Assembly (NCBI GenBank): GCA_038501625.1
Contig: JAZAYU010000009.1
Location: forward strand, 992,001-1,056,000
Length of the DNA stretch: 64,000 nt
Direction: 5' to 3'
From: Corbicula japonica
Taxonomy: Eukaryota > Mollusca > Bivalvia > Venerida > Cyrenidae
Shown here: in pieces, positions 34,875 to 46,480 of the stretch
Numbering within the stretch: position 1 is the first letter of the stretch
Layout: the number at the start of each line of letters is the position of its first letter
The notes under the pieces: generated by a model
Databases searched by the model: none
Seen by the model: the letters and a program-made list of their open reading frames with translations, nothing else
What the model was told of the DNA's origin: nothing
Made by a program: the position numbers and the translations under genes

Positions 34875-35498
34875 GATTAGGATAAAACTTTCAGACGCCT
34901 CTTTTTTCTTGGGCCCCAGTGCTGACTGCCTTATTATAATCAAACTTCAGTACATCAGGACCTTCCATGGATATCATTAACAGTGAATGTGAATTTAATG
35001 TTGAATTGTTAAGTCTGCATCCAAGCTTTGCAGGGAGAGGCTGTGTTTTATGAGTGTGGCGATTCCTGATATGCACATTTCCCTTTTTATTATAGTAGCA
35101 TGAAATTGGGTTATTTTATTTATTTAATGCAAGTCACAATGCTAAGTATATATATATATATATATAAAACCATTGCCAACTTCTTGCAACCAGGAGTAGA
35201 CTTTCTTCCACTTAGGATCGACACCTGTCTGGATCGAACTGGCTGTTCGAGGTAGCCGGCGTTGATTCAGTGTCTCAGCATGTTGGGGTACCGCGTCCTG
35301 CGTCGGAGTAATTTCACGACGTGAAGGGGTACTTGGCGTCGTCAGAGTCGCTCTTGAAGGGCTATCCGGAATGATCTCGATCTCATTTCTAGTATTTTGA
35401 AGTTCAGCATGCCCGATGGAGTTGGCATCAGCCTCACAAGGCCGGTTTCTCTTGAAATAAGATAGAATCGACGAGTCGTCGTTCTTTCGCGCATGCAT
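34875..35498 (-). pseudogene. Internally deleted hAT-like transposase relic
   Basis: Two separated minus-strand pieces look like the ends of one protein. The N-terminal piece (35498 down to about 35160) starts MHARKND, has SILSYFKR and ends DPKWKKVYSWLQEVGNGF, a phrase typical of the run-up to the zinc finger in ZNF862/KIAA1586-type hAT transposases. It then breaks at a (TA)n run (about 35149-35166). The C-terminal piece (about 35008 down to 34875) contains LNNSTLNSHSLLMISMEGP and a KFDYNKAVS phrase, like the hAT dimerisation end. After VS a frame change is needed to read the expected WGPRKKRR-type basic tail. The central domains are missing and a family L repeat fragment (35025-35095) lies between the pieces. 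Terminal repeats and the 8-bp duplication were not found. The ATG at 35624 would add 42 residues that look like non-coding sequence. Confidence 0.5.
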
Positions 35499-35769
35499 AC
35501 TTGAAAATGTGTCCGACGAAAATGAACTGATCGTTACGATGATAGCGCAGTAAAATGCCACAGAATGCATTTCTTTTGCAATTCTAACTGAAACTTGCCA
35601 ATATATTTGTTTGAAACAAATCAATTATCGCGCAATTATTTTCATACATGTATACAATACAATTTTCGTGTTTGTCTTCTAATCACAGAACAAAGAATAA
35701 CCAAATTATTACTCATGATCGCATCTCATTAAAATCATTGAACATTATGTCAAACACACCCGCTATTAA

Positions 35770-36027
35770 TTGAGAATATCAACAGTCGGCGGAGCCAAAA
35801 TACGATCAAACGACACCGACAGACTTGCATATTCGACCACGTGGAGAGGCGGAGTTATCCAGCTGATAGTAAAGAAATCGATTGTGATTGGTCAAATCGC
35901 CCATTGCTTAACCTTGAATGAGGTGTGTATTGAAAAGCGACCTGTGTTTACAATGCAAGAAACAGAAAATTATGACATGTCGATTTTGAAAACGGATGTC
36001 GGCGAATTTAACGCTTGTTGGAAATAG
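35770..36027 (+). CDS. Doubtful 85-residue ORF
   Basis: An open frame in a slightly GC-richer stretch, divergent from the hAT-like relic. No domain, signal peptide or paralogue is recognised. It could be a transposon end or a chance frame. Confidence 0.12.
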   Translation: MRISTVGGAKIRSNDTDRLAYSTTWRGGVIQLIVKKSIVIGQIAHCLTLNEVCIEKRPVFTMQETENYDMSILKTDVGEFNACWK

Positions 36028-38115
36028 ATCAAAGCTTGTTAACGGTTGTCGGGCGCGACAACCGTTATGAAAGCTGGGGAAAACACTGCCGGCCGGACCC
36101 GGTCCTTAAAAGCCGAGAAAATCCCGATCCACAACTACTCAAACCTAACCAAAATGGCAACCCACGCTATCTCCCGCTTGTCACGTGACTGATTTGTTTT
36201 TAATCGTTCTTTTAATATCCTTTCATAGTTGTTCGAACAACAACATTAAATTGTTTTCTTGTTTTTATTTGTAGCATTATCTTTCAAAGTTCGCATTCCT
36301 TCTCGAAATATTTGTATTTTCTTAAAATGCACTACTTTTTATGCCACACAACTACGAAATCTTTCAGGCGTAACTAAAATACACATGCATATCCAGTTGA
36401 TTGTTCACTGCCGTAGCTGGTCGTGATTTCACTCTACATTTGTTAGCTGGCGTCGGCATACAAAAAGTGTCATAGGACATCGTTACTTAAGCCAGTCTAA
36501 AAAAACTAAATGAAATTTCAACACCTGTGTCACTTTTCAGCCAGAATTAGGAGCATGTATAGTTCACATTTGTTTTAAACCTTGATCCATTGTTTTGCAC
36601 AGTCTATGTTCATTATAATCATCATTAACAAAGTGAGCTCTGATGCTGGTGATAGTAGGCCAGTTGGAAATTTACCAGTGATAATTGCAAGAATAATAAG
36701 TGAAAATATAGTGAAAAATAAAAGTTCATAAAAATTCCAAACTTGTTATTCTGTAAATTTTGATTATTGAAACTAAGCACAGAACTGATAAGATTTTTGA
36801 AATCGGTCAACTGGTTTCTGAGATATTGTCATTTGAAAAAATGGCAGTCCAAACTGGTTGCTCCGTATGTTTTTACAGTCCTTACAGTATGTAAAATCAA
36901 TCAAGTAATACTCATATGTGGCTGAATAAAAAAATTATGGAGCATTATTGACCAATATTAAATAAATCACAAGAATTTTAATTTATGTGCTTAAAATACA
37001 ATTATTACTGTTTCTTATTATTCAAATGTACATTTCTGTTAAAATACATGTTGAAGAATCAAATATAAGTGCTTTAGAACTGGTGGTATCGCATAAAGAT
37101 AAAAAAAATCATATTTTTAAGAAAATGTGTCACACCCGTGTCACACTCCTGACAACCACATAAGTGCCTTGTACTCAAAAATGTTTCACTAAGGCCATTC
37201 CTGTTTGTCACAATTTAACAAAACATGACATAGACTTCTAGGAAAAAAACATGCTCTTGTTTTCTTGTAAAGGATATGTTGACAGAATATTGCAATATGT
37301 GCATAATGTCAGACACCTGACAAATTTAGCTGACATTTTCTGAAGGGAGCTGCAGACAAATATAATTTCATTTCAATAGAGGTGATTATATTATAATTAT
37401 TGCATCTAGAAACATAAAACTTAATAATACACAAAACATTTCTTATGTACTTTTAATCTTTAAAGTCCTATAAATTTATAAATCAAAGAGGTGTTGATTT
37501 TCTTGAGGTATTTTCTAATCTACCTCGCTTGACTTTATAGCATTTTTGGTTACTTTAAGTATAATATGCTTAATTTTATCATTATTTGATTCCTAATAAA
37601 TGCACCTTTTACTAAAACAACATTAAAACGTGTCTTAATTTAAGCTTTTTGTAAAATAATGGTCTGAACAAATGTGGTTTTAAAAAATGTTACACTTTTG
37701 TCACACTCCTGACAATTTTTGCCAATTATTTTAGAATATTTTTAACGGATGGTGCTATTTTGATGAAACTTCACAAATCTTTAAAGGGCATGATGGGACA
37801 CCTCTGCAAAGTATGAAAATAGAAGTAACTGTTTCTTGTACATTTTTATAACATAAAAAACCCAAACCAGCCATTTTTTTGAAACAGCCCATCTGCAGTT
37901 CATGACCCCAGAAACTCCTCCCCGGGATTTTCAAATTTTCGTGGCATGTAGCCGCTGCTTTATCCGGCCATTCGGCCGTCCGTCTGTCCATAGTATAGTT
38001 GTGATAGGTGCGATCGTTGGTGATAGTTGGTACGAGGCATACCATCAAAACCACTCAAGACAATTGACTTCAAATTTTAAAAAAATCGTACTTTACATGT
38101 TCATGTTTGTGCCAG
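36028..38115. other. AT-rich stretch with repeated TGTCACACTCCTGACAA motif
   Basis: No gene was identified. The motif TGTCACACTCCTGACAA occurs at about 37139 and 37690, each in a similar context (AAATGT.. before, AT-rich after), pointing to a degenerate duplication. A 12-bp-arm perfect inverted repeat lies at 36040-36067. A GGACAGACGGACGG run on the minus strand at about 37978-37990 marks another pearl-like repeat fragment. Confidence 0.4.
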
Positions 38116-38421
38116 CTAGATATCAAAAAGATAGCATAGAATGTCGGTCAACGATACCAAGATATTCTTTTCAACATCTAAGCACTCTTGTTCAATGTCG
38201 AGCATATTCTTTTCTATCTCAAGACCTTGCCTTTTTATTACCAGTTTCTCTGGCTCTAAAGTTAGAATGCCGCCAGCCTCTGTCAGGGTCTTAGACGCGG
38301 TTCTCTTACTACCGCTGGCAGAAATAGATGAAGTGAAAGTATAGTCTTTGACAGTGAATGGCTTTAATGTCGAACTGTTTATAGGATTATGTGGTAAATA
38401 AGCCGCCGTTTGTTGAATCTG
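38116..38421 (-). pseudogene. Coding-looking ORF without start codon (exon or gene fragment)
   Basis: Read on the minus strand, 101 codons are open from just after a TGA (38422-38424) to a TAG (38116-38118), with no usable ATG near the beginning. The second half looks like real protein: SSISASGSKRTASKTLTEAGG, then EPEKLVIKRQGLEIEKNML and a further heptad-like stretch, consistent with a coiled coil. A CAG that could be a splice acceptor precedes the frame. In another frame, an ATG at the same place reads MTDSTNGGLF and soon stops. Either this is an internal or terminal exon of an unrecognised gene, or a transposon-derived pseudogene with a frameshift near its start. The product is not recognised. 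Confidence 0.4.
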
Positions 38422-39083
38422 TCATTTTCCTCACAGATTTTCAGTTTGTATTAAGTGCTGTCAAAAAGTGTATATGGCAAGGCGAAAACCGAGCTATTTA
38501 TAAACTACACAGAGCCATCTTAGCATATACGACATCGTATGTTACGATGCTCTTCCAGACAATGAAACAATGACAACTTAGTTTCATCGTTGCAATCTCG
38601 TAATATTTTTCTTAACTTTACGATACGAGAATTTTTCGAGAAAACCTCCCCTGACTGCCTACCTTGTTGGATACATCATTATCACGGAAATAAGCGTGGT
38701 GGGTTGCTTATTGGGGACGAGCCAAGCAGACGAACGATCATGTTATTGTGTTGGCTGTGTTGTCACGCTGTGTCGTCTTAATGGGCTTTTTCTGGACGCC
38801 TATTTGGCCGGTATCATCTTTTGTGTATTTACAATACGGACGTCTGCCGATGATATACGAATGTCACCATAATAAATATTTTGTTGCTTTATATGATTAT
38901 GTTTCTTAATTTACATTTTGATATGTACACTAAAGGGAAGATAAATCGTTAAAATTGTATCACATTTGAAAGTCTCTATACATTATACACTGTATGTATC
39001 CCAGTAATTCCTGAAAATAAAAATATAAGCCTGATCATTATTCAGTTTGAGCCACCTATTATCTTTATCGAATTTTACTGAAG

Positions 39084-41170
39084 CAAGTTTACAAGTTTAC
39101 AAGTTTACAAGTTTATTTCTACACTCAGTACATGAATACATGTAAACATGAGGCAAAAACATACATCATACATATATACGAGGCTCATAGTTGCGAAAAA
39201 AGTAATAGAGGTATCGTGACATACAATGACTAAGTAACAGATTGAAAATACATTATATGAGTAATTTCAGTAAATCAGCGGGAGAATGACCTTAACAATA
39301 AACATTTTATTGAACAATTCCCACAGTGTACACAAGTACATAACTGTTACATACATATGTAACTAATATTTAAATAAGAAAGACAAATTTAAATGATGTT
39401 AGTTGTTAAAATTTCTATTTTACAAATAAACAACGTTTGTTAAATTCAATCTTATCATGGTAAGGTAACAGATTGGAAGTACATGTACATTGTATTAGTA
39501 ATTTCAATGAAGCAGCGGGATGATGACCTTAACAATAAACATTTTTACCAATACCCGCTATGTGTTCAAGTACATTAACTATTTTCTTGGGTGCTACATA
39601 AGTATGTCAATAATATTTTAATAATGAAAAAAAAAAAAAAAAAAAAAAAATAAATGATGTCAGTTGTTAAAATTTCTCTTACAAATAAGCAAAGTTTGTT
39701 AAATTCATTCTTACAATGTGTATTCATTAAACTATTGTATTTTATTACATTTGGTCTTTCATAATATACTTTTTTAATATACTTTTGTCTTTTTTGTGAA
39801 AAATATTGACACTCCATGATGTAATGATATTCATCACCTAAGCAGTTAATGCAATATGGACATTTTCTTTGTTCGTATGGGATATTTCGCCATCTTCCAA
39901 CTTCAATTGGCAGTTTATGATTACGGCTTCTAAATTTCAAGTACAATTTTTCATTTTTATTTAAGTCATATTTTAAATAATGTTCAAGACCAAAAGTGTT
40001 TTTTATTAAACGATAATTTTGTAAACTTCTTGTGTTTTCGGTTGTACTGTGCCAATCGCTAATGAACAAGTCCTTAAGTTTTTGTTTTGTTGTTTCGGTA
40101 AGCCATTTTTGATTTGAGAATGCGTGTGTTATCCAAATACCATACAATCCGCATTTAATGAAAATATCTTTTACACAAGAGATCCATGGGTAATGTTTTT
40201 GTATGTTTCTAGATAGGCTGTTTTCAGCTTGAAAATATAATGCATAGTAAATTCTACATGATAGCTTTAGAAAATGTGGTTGAACAAGGTTTGCCCAAAA
40301 AGAAATTATTCTAGTATGGATATCAATTCTTAAGGGCATAACACCCGTTTCTCCATAAACTACTGCATTTGGTGTAGAGCTTTTTAAGTGTAAGATGTAT
40401 TTCAAAAATCTTAGTTGGACACGTTCTAAACTTTCTAAATTACCAAATCCCCAAATTTCACAATCGTATAATAATATTGGCTTAACTAGTTTATTAAATA
40501 ATTCTATTTGCATATCTATAGGCAAAGATAAATGTTTTGCTTTCTTTATTAAACTATACATTGCTCTATTAGCTTGGTCTGCTATGTGCTTCTTGGCGTT
40601 TAAAAAAGATCCCGATCGACTGAATAAGATTCCTAAATATTTGTAATCATTTACTATTTCTAATTCATTTCCATTATAATAAAAACTACAATTTCGGCGT
40701 GCTCCACTTGAAAAGATTAATATTTTTGTTTTTGTAGCGTTAACTTGGAGTTTCCAACGTTCACAATATTCATAGTAAACATCTAAAGCATTCTGTAAAT
40801 CGTTTGGACTTTCACAAATTATAACTGTATCATCTGCATAGAGTAATATAAAAAGTTTTATAAACAAATTTATTTGGTTTATTTCTATGTTTATCCCATC
40901 TACTCTTCCATTAGTAAAATAATCTTGTAAATCATTCAAAAATAGTGAAAAGAGCAGGGGAGACAAATTTTCCCCCTGTCTCACTCCGATGTTACTCGCG
41001 AAAAAAGATGATATTTGGCCGTTTGATCGTATACATGATTTTATATTCCCGTATAAGTTTTTAATAACATTGAATATCTTACCCTTGATATCATATGACA
41101 GTAGTTTCAAGCGAGCGATAATCCATCTCGCTTTGACATCTTCAGAAAAAGTAAGATTTAGATTCATTTT
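39084..41170 (-). mobile_element. 5'-truncated LINE (non-LTR retrotransposon)
   Basis: The element is on the minus strand: partial reverse transcriptase ORF, 3' untranslated region and a terminal microsatellite of four TAAACTTG units (39084-39115), the kind of short repeat tail used by CR1/L2-like and related LINEs instead of poly(A). The 3' region is duplicated: 39225-39450 matches 39460-39720. Endonuclease and the first RT motifs are missing, so the copy was truncated at its 5' side around 41120-41170. The clade is uncertain (CR1/L2-, Nimb- or Jockey-like). Confidence 0.8.
39575..41167 (-). pseudogene. LINE reverse transcriptase, C-terminal part
   Basis: A 530-residue open frame that copies element RNA into DNA in intact relatives. 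RT block GVRQGENLSPLLFSLFLNDL lies at residues 61-80, the catalytic LLYADDT (Asp pair at 112-113) follows, then the thumb-side KTKILIF. A C-terminal cysteine/histidine cluster, CPYCINCLGDEYHYIMEC, is a common end of these proteins. Upstream RT blocks with the first catalytic Asp and the AP-endonuclease are absent, so it cannot be active alone. Near the end the frame runs through a poly-T tract (FFFFFFFF). In the duplicated 3' segment the same place is not homopolymeric, so the tract is a later expansion and the original stop probably lay close by. Methionine 1 is not a native start. Confidence 0.8.
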
Positions 41171-41900
41171 TACAGAACCATGTTGTGATTGTTTATTAAT
41201 AGAGGGAGAGTAAAGGATCTAATAGTTACGTTTTCTTCACTCAACTACCTAAATAGAGATGGAAACTTGTTTAATTTTGAGCGATGGGTCGAATTTTCCA
41301 CCTTCTTCGGTGGTTTTCACCACGATGTAGGGACTGTTTGTAAAAACCATTGCAGTTTTATACATCTTATGTTGGCCTAGAACAATTGCAATTACTAACG
41401 TGATTTTAATCGGCATAAAAAAGATCATCCAAGCCCTTATTATTGGGATACATACCGTGTTATACATTGTTGGGAGAATGTGCTTCTGAACATGTCAATC
41501 TCGATATGTGTATGGATTGTATGAAAGTTTTTAAAACATATTGTGAGTATCATAAAACTCATTTGGGCATTTTGGATTATGTTTATGTTGTTTAGTTTTT
41601 GTTTGTGTAGTTCAGTTTTTGTGTTTGGCTGTCAATATAATTTAAGGTATAGCTATCTTTATTTACCATTCTAAAGCTTTTATTAAACTGCATTTCGCCG
41701 TTAGAAAGACTTCGATTTTCGAATTTTCAGGTATTAAAGTGCATAGACGAATGTGGACGGACTTTTATGGTTTTGTATAGCCGATAGCATTGATTTCATT
41801 ATTTTGCAATAAAATTTTGATTAAATATCTAGATAAGTTTAAATGGTTTTATACCTTTCTTTTTCCGATTGATTACATGACTAAACACATTGTTCTTATA

Positions 41901-43123
41901 CACTGGTCAAAAGTTCTAAGTGCACACTTTTCAATTTTGAATATCTTAAAGTAAACTTATTCAAATTGAATGAAAGTTTGACTTAAAGTTAATAATGATC
42001 AAACAACAATAATTTTTTGAAAACCGTGCATATGTTTTACGTTTTACGTCATCCACGTCGGCATACGCTTTTTATGCATTATCCCCGTGCGGCAAGCGAA
42101 ATTTATTTTTTTACAATCGTTTTTGTTTTTCACATGTTCACCGACTCAAGACAAACACGAAAAACACACCAACAAATTGTAACCATGGAACGGTTGACGT
42201 CAGCAGACAACGACATTGCCGTCAAAATTCTTTTCACAGGCACAACTTCAAATTTGTTGTACAGAAATCTTGACGGTTTTCGTAAATGCAAAAGAAATAC
42301 CTAATTTTGCATATTTTATTAATTTAAGAAGAAAATCAAACGATATGTTTTTTCTAGATTGATTACGTTGCTTACGTTGAACGCTGATGTTACTCAATTA
42401 CGTCATTAAATATTTACGTAAAACAACGTAAACTCGAAAAAATTAGTGTAAAATTTGTTGGATAAGTGTCCAATAAATAAAAATTTAAAACTAAAATTTA
42501 TAGAAATTCAATAAACTTCAATATCGAATTATTCGAAAATGACGTTCATTCGGTCAAAAGGCGTATCCGAAAACTGGTCAATTTTACCGAAATGAATACA
42601 TTTTGTTTCGTTTGGAAAGGCTGTTACACATCTATCATAGAAAATTGTATCATCCCAAACTGCTAGACAATTCAAAAACTTTTGGCACAAATCATTGTGT
42701 GAACAAAGGAATTTTCTCCTTGAAATCCTGTAAAAACGTTATGGATAAAATAAAGTTGAGTATGTTGGCGCATCGTGCCCAGCAGACCATTACAAAGCTA
42801 CAGAAAGCTATTTCAGTGCAATGGAATGGCAAACTACGGTATTTCCTTTAAATCTGCGTGAAATTTAAATTATACAGAGATGAGAAAACGATCACAAATG
42901 ATAGCCGAATGCAATGATAATTAACTTGAGAATTTCTTTCTGAGAACAAGTGAGCTAAAATATTATTATTTTTTAATCTGGTTAAGCAGACTTAAAATTT
43001 TTGGTGTGCTTTAATAGAATATTGATTCTTCTTCATTGTAATTTACACTATTTTGAAAGATTCAATCAAATTATTGGAAAAATTAACATTTATCAAGTGT
43101 GCACTTAGAACTTTTGACTAGTG
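41901..43123. mobile_element. Tc1/mariner-like non-autonomous element
   Basis: A 1,223-bp element flanked by TA on both sides (41899-41900, 43124-43125). Terminal inverted repeats of about 28 bp begin CACTGGTCAAAAGTTCTAAG on the left and, complemented, CACTAGTCAAAAGTTCTAAG on the right. The TA duplication and CACT start are typical of Tc1/mariner. Internal frames (for example 42017-42304, with MERLTSADNDIAVKILF) are broken and carry no DDE/D catalytic motif. It ends 77 bases before the BTB gene start. Confidence 0.8.
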
Positions 43124-43200
43124 TACTACTAGTGGTAAGTTGAAAGTAAATGAACAGAGTTTTAAACACTTTAAAATTCTTAAATTAAGGACTTGCATCA

Positions 43201-44187
43201 ATGTCGGATTTAGCTAACTGTAAAACTTCCTCTGTCATAAGTGTAGGAGGAAATGTTGATATTCAAGAAACTGTACAGGAATTGGAGATATCGGAGAGAA
43301 CATCAGAAGTTGCAACTGCAAGAACTGATACCCCCGATAATTATTTCGGAATAAAAACTTGGAAAGAAGATTTAACATTAATTGTGGAAGATAACAAACT
43401 CTACGTTACCAAAGCAATATTAGCTTTAGCTTCGCCTGTTTTTGATGCAATGTTCCAGTCGGAATTTCAAGAAAAAAATCTAAGTGAGATTCAACTGCCA
43501 GGCAAGAAATTGGCCGATGTTTGTGTGTTTCTAAGATGCATATATCCATATCCCGTATACAGTGATGTCACCTCTTCGAATGCTGAGCAAGTGCTTCCAT
43601 TAGCTGAAGAATACCAGGTGTTGTTTTTAAAGGAAAAGTGTGAAACTTGTCTCATTAAAGCTTTGAATTACTGGAATATGTATGACATGCTTGTCCGAGC
43701 TTATATGTATAATACAGAAAAACTGAAAGAAAGATGTATTTCTATGTTCTCTTACACAGCCGATACGGAGTTTGAAAAATCAAATGGTATCAAATCTCTC
43801 CCAGAGAAGGATAAATTTGACATACGAAAAAGAGTTTGCAAAGTTGTGACAGACAATTATCGTGCGTGTCGCAAAGAACTTGAAACTGTCAACTCGTGGA
43901 ATCGCTGTCTAACAGCTCTGTTAAACGAGCATGAAATCTTAGAAAAGTATAAAAACATAATATGGGAAGGGAAATGTGAATCGTTTCATATTGATGAGAA
44001 TTATTTGGAAGTTCGACCGTTATGTGTTGTGAAGTTACAAGACGTGAAGTGTTGTCTTAATTTTGTCAGATCAAATAACGACTATCTAACACCAGAGCTA
44101 AGCTGCACAACATCTTCTCGAGATTTACCCAAAATGCTGAGCGTTATTGTATTAAAAAACTACAAAAAGGACAGAAAAATTCGGTGA
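43201..44187 (+). CDS. BTB/POZ domain protein
   Basis: A complete single-exon frame of 328 residues. Residues 54-150 form a BTB/POZ fold: WKEDLTLIVEDNKLYVTKAI, then LALASPVFDAMFQSEFQEK with the conserved AxSPVFxAMF core, then an LPGKKLADVCVFLRCIYP segment. BTB domains dimerise and many recruit Cullin-3 ubiquitin ligases. The following 160 residues (LLPLAEEYQVLFLKEKCE-like helix pair onward) suggest a BACK-like extension. There is no Kelch, MATH or zinc-finger region, and the C-terminus (SVIVLKNYKKDRKIR) is basic. Short BTB-only proteins of this kind are numerous in bivalves. The lack of introns suggests a retrocopy or an intronless family member. The upstream 76 bases separate it from the TA-flanked transposon, so any promoter is either short or lies inside the element. 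Confidence 0.85.
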   Translation: MSDLANCKTSSVISVGGNVDIQETVQELEISERTSEVATARTDTPDNYFGIKTWKEDLTLIVEDNKLYVTKAILALASPVFDAMFQSEFQEKNLSEIQLPGKKLADVCVFLRCIYPYPVYSDVTSSNAEQVLPLAEEYQVLFLKEKCETCLIKALNYWNMYDMLVRAYMYNTEKLKERCISMFSYTADTEFEKSNGIKSLPEKDKFDIRKRVCKVVTDNYRACRKELETVNSWNRCLTALLNEHEILEKYKNIIWEGKCESFHIDENYLEVRPLCVVKLQDVKCCLNFVRSNNDYLTPELSCTTSSRDLPKMLSVIVLKNYKKDRKIR

Positions 44188-46480
44188 CTGAATTATGCCG
44201 TGCAATTAAACAGCGCGTCATAGATCCTACCTATGTGAGCATTACTAGATTAAAAGAATTGAAGAGCTTTTTGTTCAATGAAGTTAACGGATTTTTACGA
44301 AATGGGATCATTGAATGCGAACTTTGTTTGTTTGTACAGAGTCACTGAATGCAAACGTATTTTGGCAACAGTCACTGATCATTTCGACAAGGTGACAAAT
44401 CTTAAAGTGCTAAAATAATATAAAACAAAGTACGAAAACCTATCTTTACCTACAAATCTTGAAATTAGATTTCACATGATATCATATATCACAGTGTTCA
44501 GTCATTTTAAAACGTCAAACAACGTTTACTATAAACCGGCAAGGGTGGATACAGTATTTCAAATAAGAAGGGCGCGGTCTGGAATCTACTAGCCGCCGGA
44601 GCGCTTCATCTGGATTGTTAAAAGACGTAGATGTGTATGTTTTCTAATCATTGTTTAATTTTTATATGCTTTTATATATGCTCATAAACTTTTAGAGGGG
44701 GCGTGCCTGCCTCTGTGTTCATGACACAAAGCGTCGGGGGCGCATCAATAGACATCTGATGACAGAATGAACATGTGGACTTTACATTATAGATTGTATA
44801 AAGGCACTTACCTTGCAACATGAACTCATTATTTTATTTAAAAAACTGTCCTTGTTTAACTATTTTCGAATAAAGTGCCATTTCGCCCCCTTGTAATGTA
44901 AGTTAAAACTGTAAGAAAAATAGCTAGACATAAAGCGCATATACAGAAATATAGGAACACATATTACAGTTACATTATTTGCCGGTCAGCATGGCAATGA
45001 CCTTTTCAAAAACGTATTATTACACAGAGGACAATAGATATTTAAACAATAAGTAAATATACATGAAATTCGCGTAATATTTAGGACATATATATAATTA
45101 ATGAAACTTTTCTCAGTTTTAGGGTCACTACGCGCAAGGTTACAGAAAGATCAAATAATGTCCAATGCGTGATGACATTTAACTGGCGATATAATGAGGC
45201 AAGTGTATAATCTATATTTCAATCAAGCTGCAGCCTTGTTCACAAGTGCAAATTACTTACGACAAATTCGAGACAGTATGGCGTTTTCAATGGTGCTAAG
45301 ACTGACGGACTACAACCTCAGGGAGGCTTAATGATGTCCCCGTACTCGTTACGAAAGCAATGTCATCATAATAATTAAATGTGATTTAGGCTAATGATCG
45401 TCTAGTCTTAACATTGATTTACCGTTTAACGGGCAAAGTGTTGAAAAATATGTAACCACGAAAACTTAAACATGAAAATGGTTAAAAAGAGCAATGTAAA
45501 CATTAACAGAACGTACCCTCAGATCACTACGAAAGCTAAGCAAAGAGCAATACACAGACCTTTCCGGAAAGTTAAGAAAAACAGACACTATAACCTTTCC
45601 GGAAAGTTAAGAAAGACCGACACTATAACCAACAGAAACCAAAAATAAAGCATGGGAATGGCAAACGGTAACAGACCGAATAACAGGGTGTAACGTGATA
45701 TGTCACACCAGAGGAACCTGAATTCCCATAAAAAAATATCCAGATCCAGCATGTGACATTTTCCCCTATATGCATCCAGGTAAAAATGTCGCATGTCGGA
45801 TCTGATTATTTTCTGATGGAAATTCAGGTTCCTGTGGTCAGACTGTTCAAAGGCGTTTACGCCTCGTGTTTGTGATTATATAGTTTGTGAAGAGATCATA
45901 TTTACTTATGTTCTCGATTCTTTGTCCCTAAAAACTTACTATTTCGTTTTTAAAGAGATATATTTTTATGACTGTATATTTCGATTACCCTATCCAAAAT
46001 TAAACAACAAAAAGAAATTATGATGAATTCTCCGCAAAAGAAATTCAACCAAAAACGTATACTATGATTATGGTATAAACATGGTAGTTAGGAGGATCCA
46101 TTGTCATTACATACTAAATTGCAGTATAGATCCATTTTTGGACTGAATTCATACACAATTTTAGACAGATTTTGACAAAGAAATGTACAGTATTCTTATT
46201 GTGTTGTTAATAAACAGGATTGTACATAAGCTATTGTGAAAGATAGATTTAGATATATTGCCAAAGATAATGGTTTTTTAATCGGCATATCTGTGCCTAT
46301 GTATAGATATAAACTTAACCAAGATATTATTGTATGACTTGTCTCGATTTCAGCCAATCAGATGCTTGAGATTTTAGACGGGTGTGCATTCTCAGTTTTA
46401 TAATCTTCAGTCCTGGTTGTCCTCAAACATATTGCAAAATTTATAGAGCAGTTTTAATACATTCAGGACAATATCACAAC
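44188..46480. other. Intergenic stretch with foldback repeats
   Basis: No coding exon was supported. It contains a 35-bp tandem duplication at 45559-45628 (CCTTTCCGGAAAGTTAAGAA), an imperfect inverted repeat at 45708-45838 and a one-armed copy of the CAGCCAATCAGATGCTTGAG foldback family at about 46353-46425. Confidence 0.45.
45708..45838. repeat. Imperfect inverted repeat (foldback)
   Basis: Two arms of about 57 bases, containing GAGGAACCTGAATTCCCAT and its near complement ATGGAAATTCAGGTTCCTG, and CAGATCC..CATG.GACATTTT pairs, separated by about 18 bases. It can form a long hairpin; no coding capacity. Confidence 0.65.

Noticed and set aside
37755..38294. Opposed ORFs of 99 and 130 codons
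   Set aside because: Sequence includes a GGAC-type microsatellite and repeat-like words; composition is that of pearl-type repeats, and part is antisense to the better frame at 38116-38421.
39629..39650. Poly-A run as the LINE's poly(A) tail
   Set aside because: It is on the wrong strand (poly-T in the coding sense), lies inside the element and is absent from the duplicated 3' segment; the real end is the TAAACTTG tail.
42017..42304. 95-codon ORF as a transposase
   Set aside because: No DDE/D triad or helix-turn-helix could be identified; only fragments shared with the sister element.
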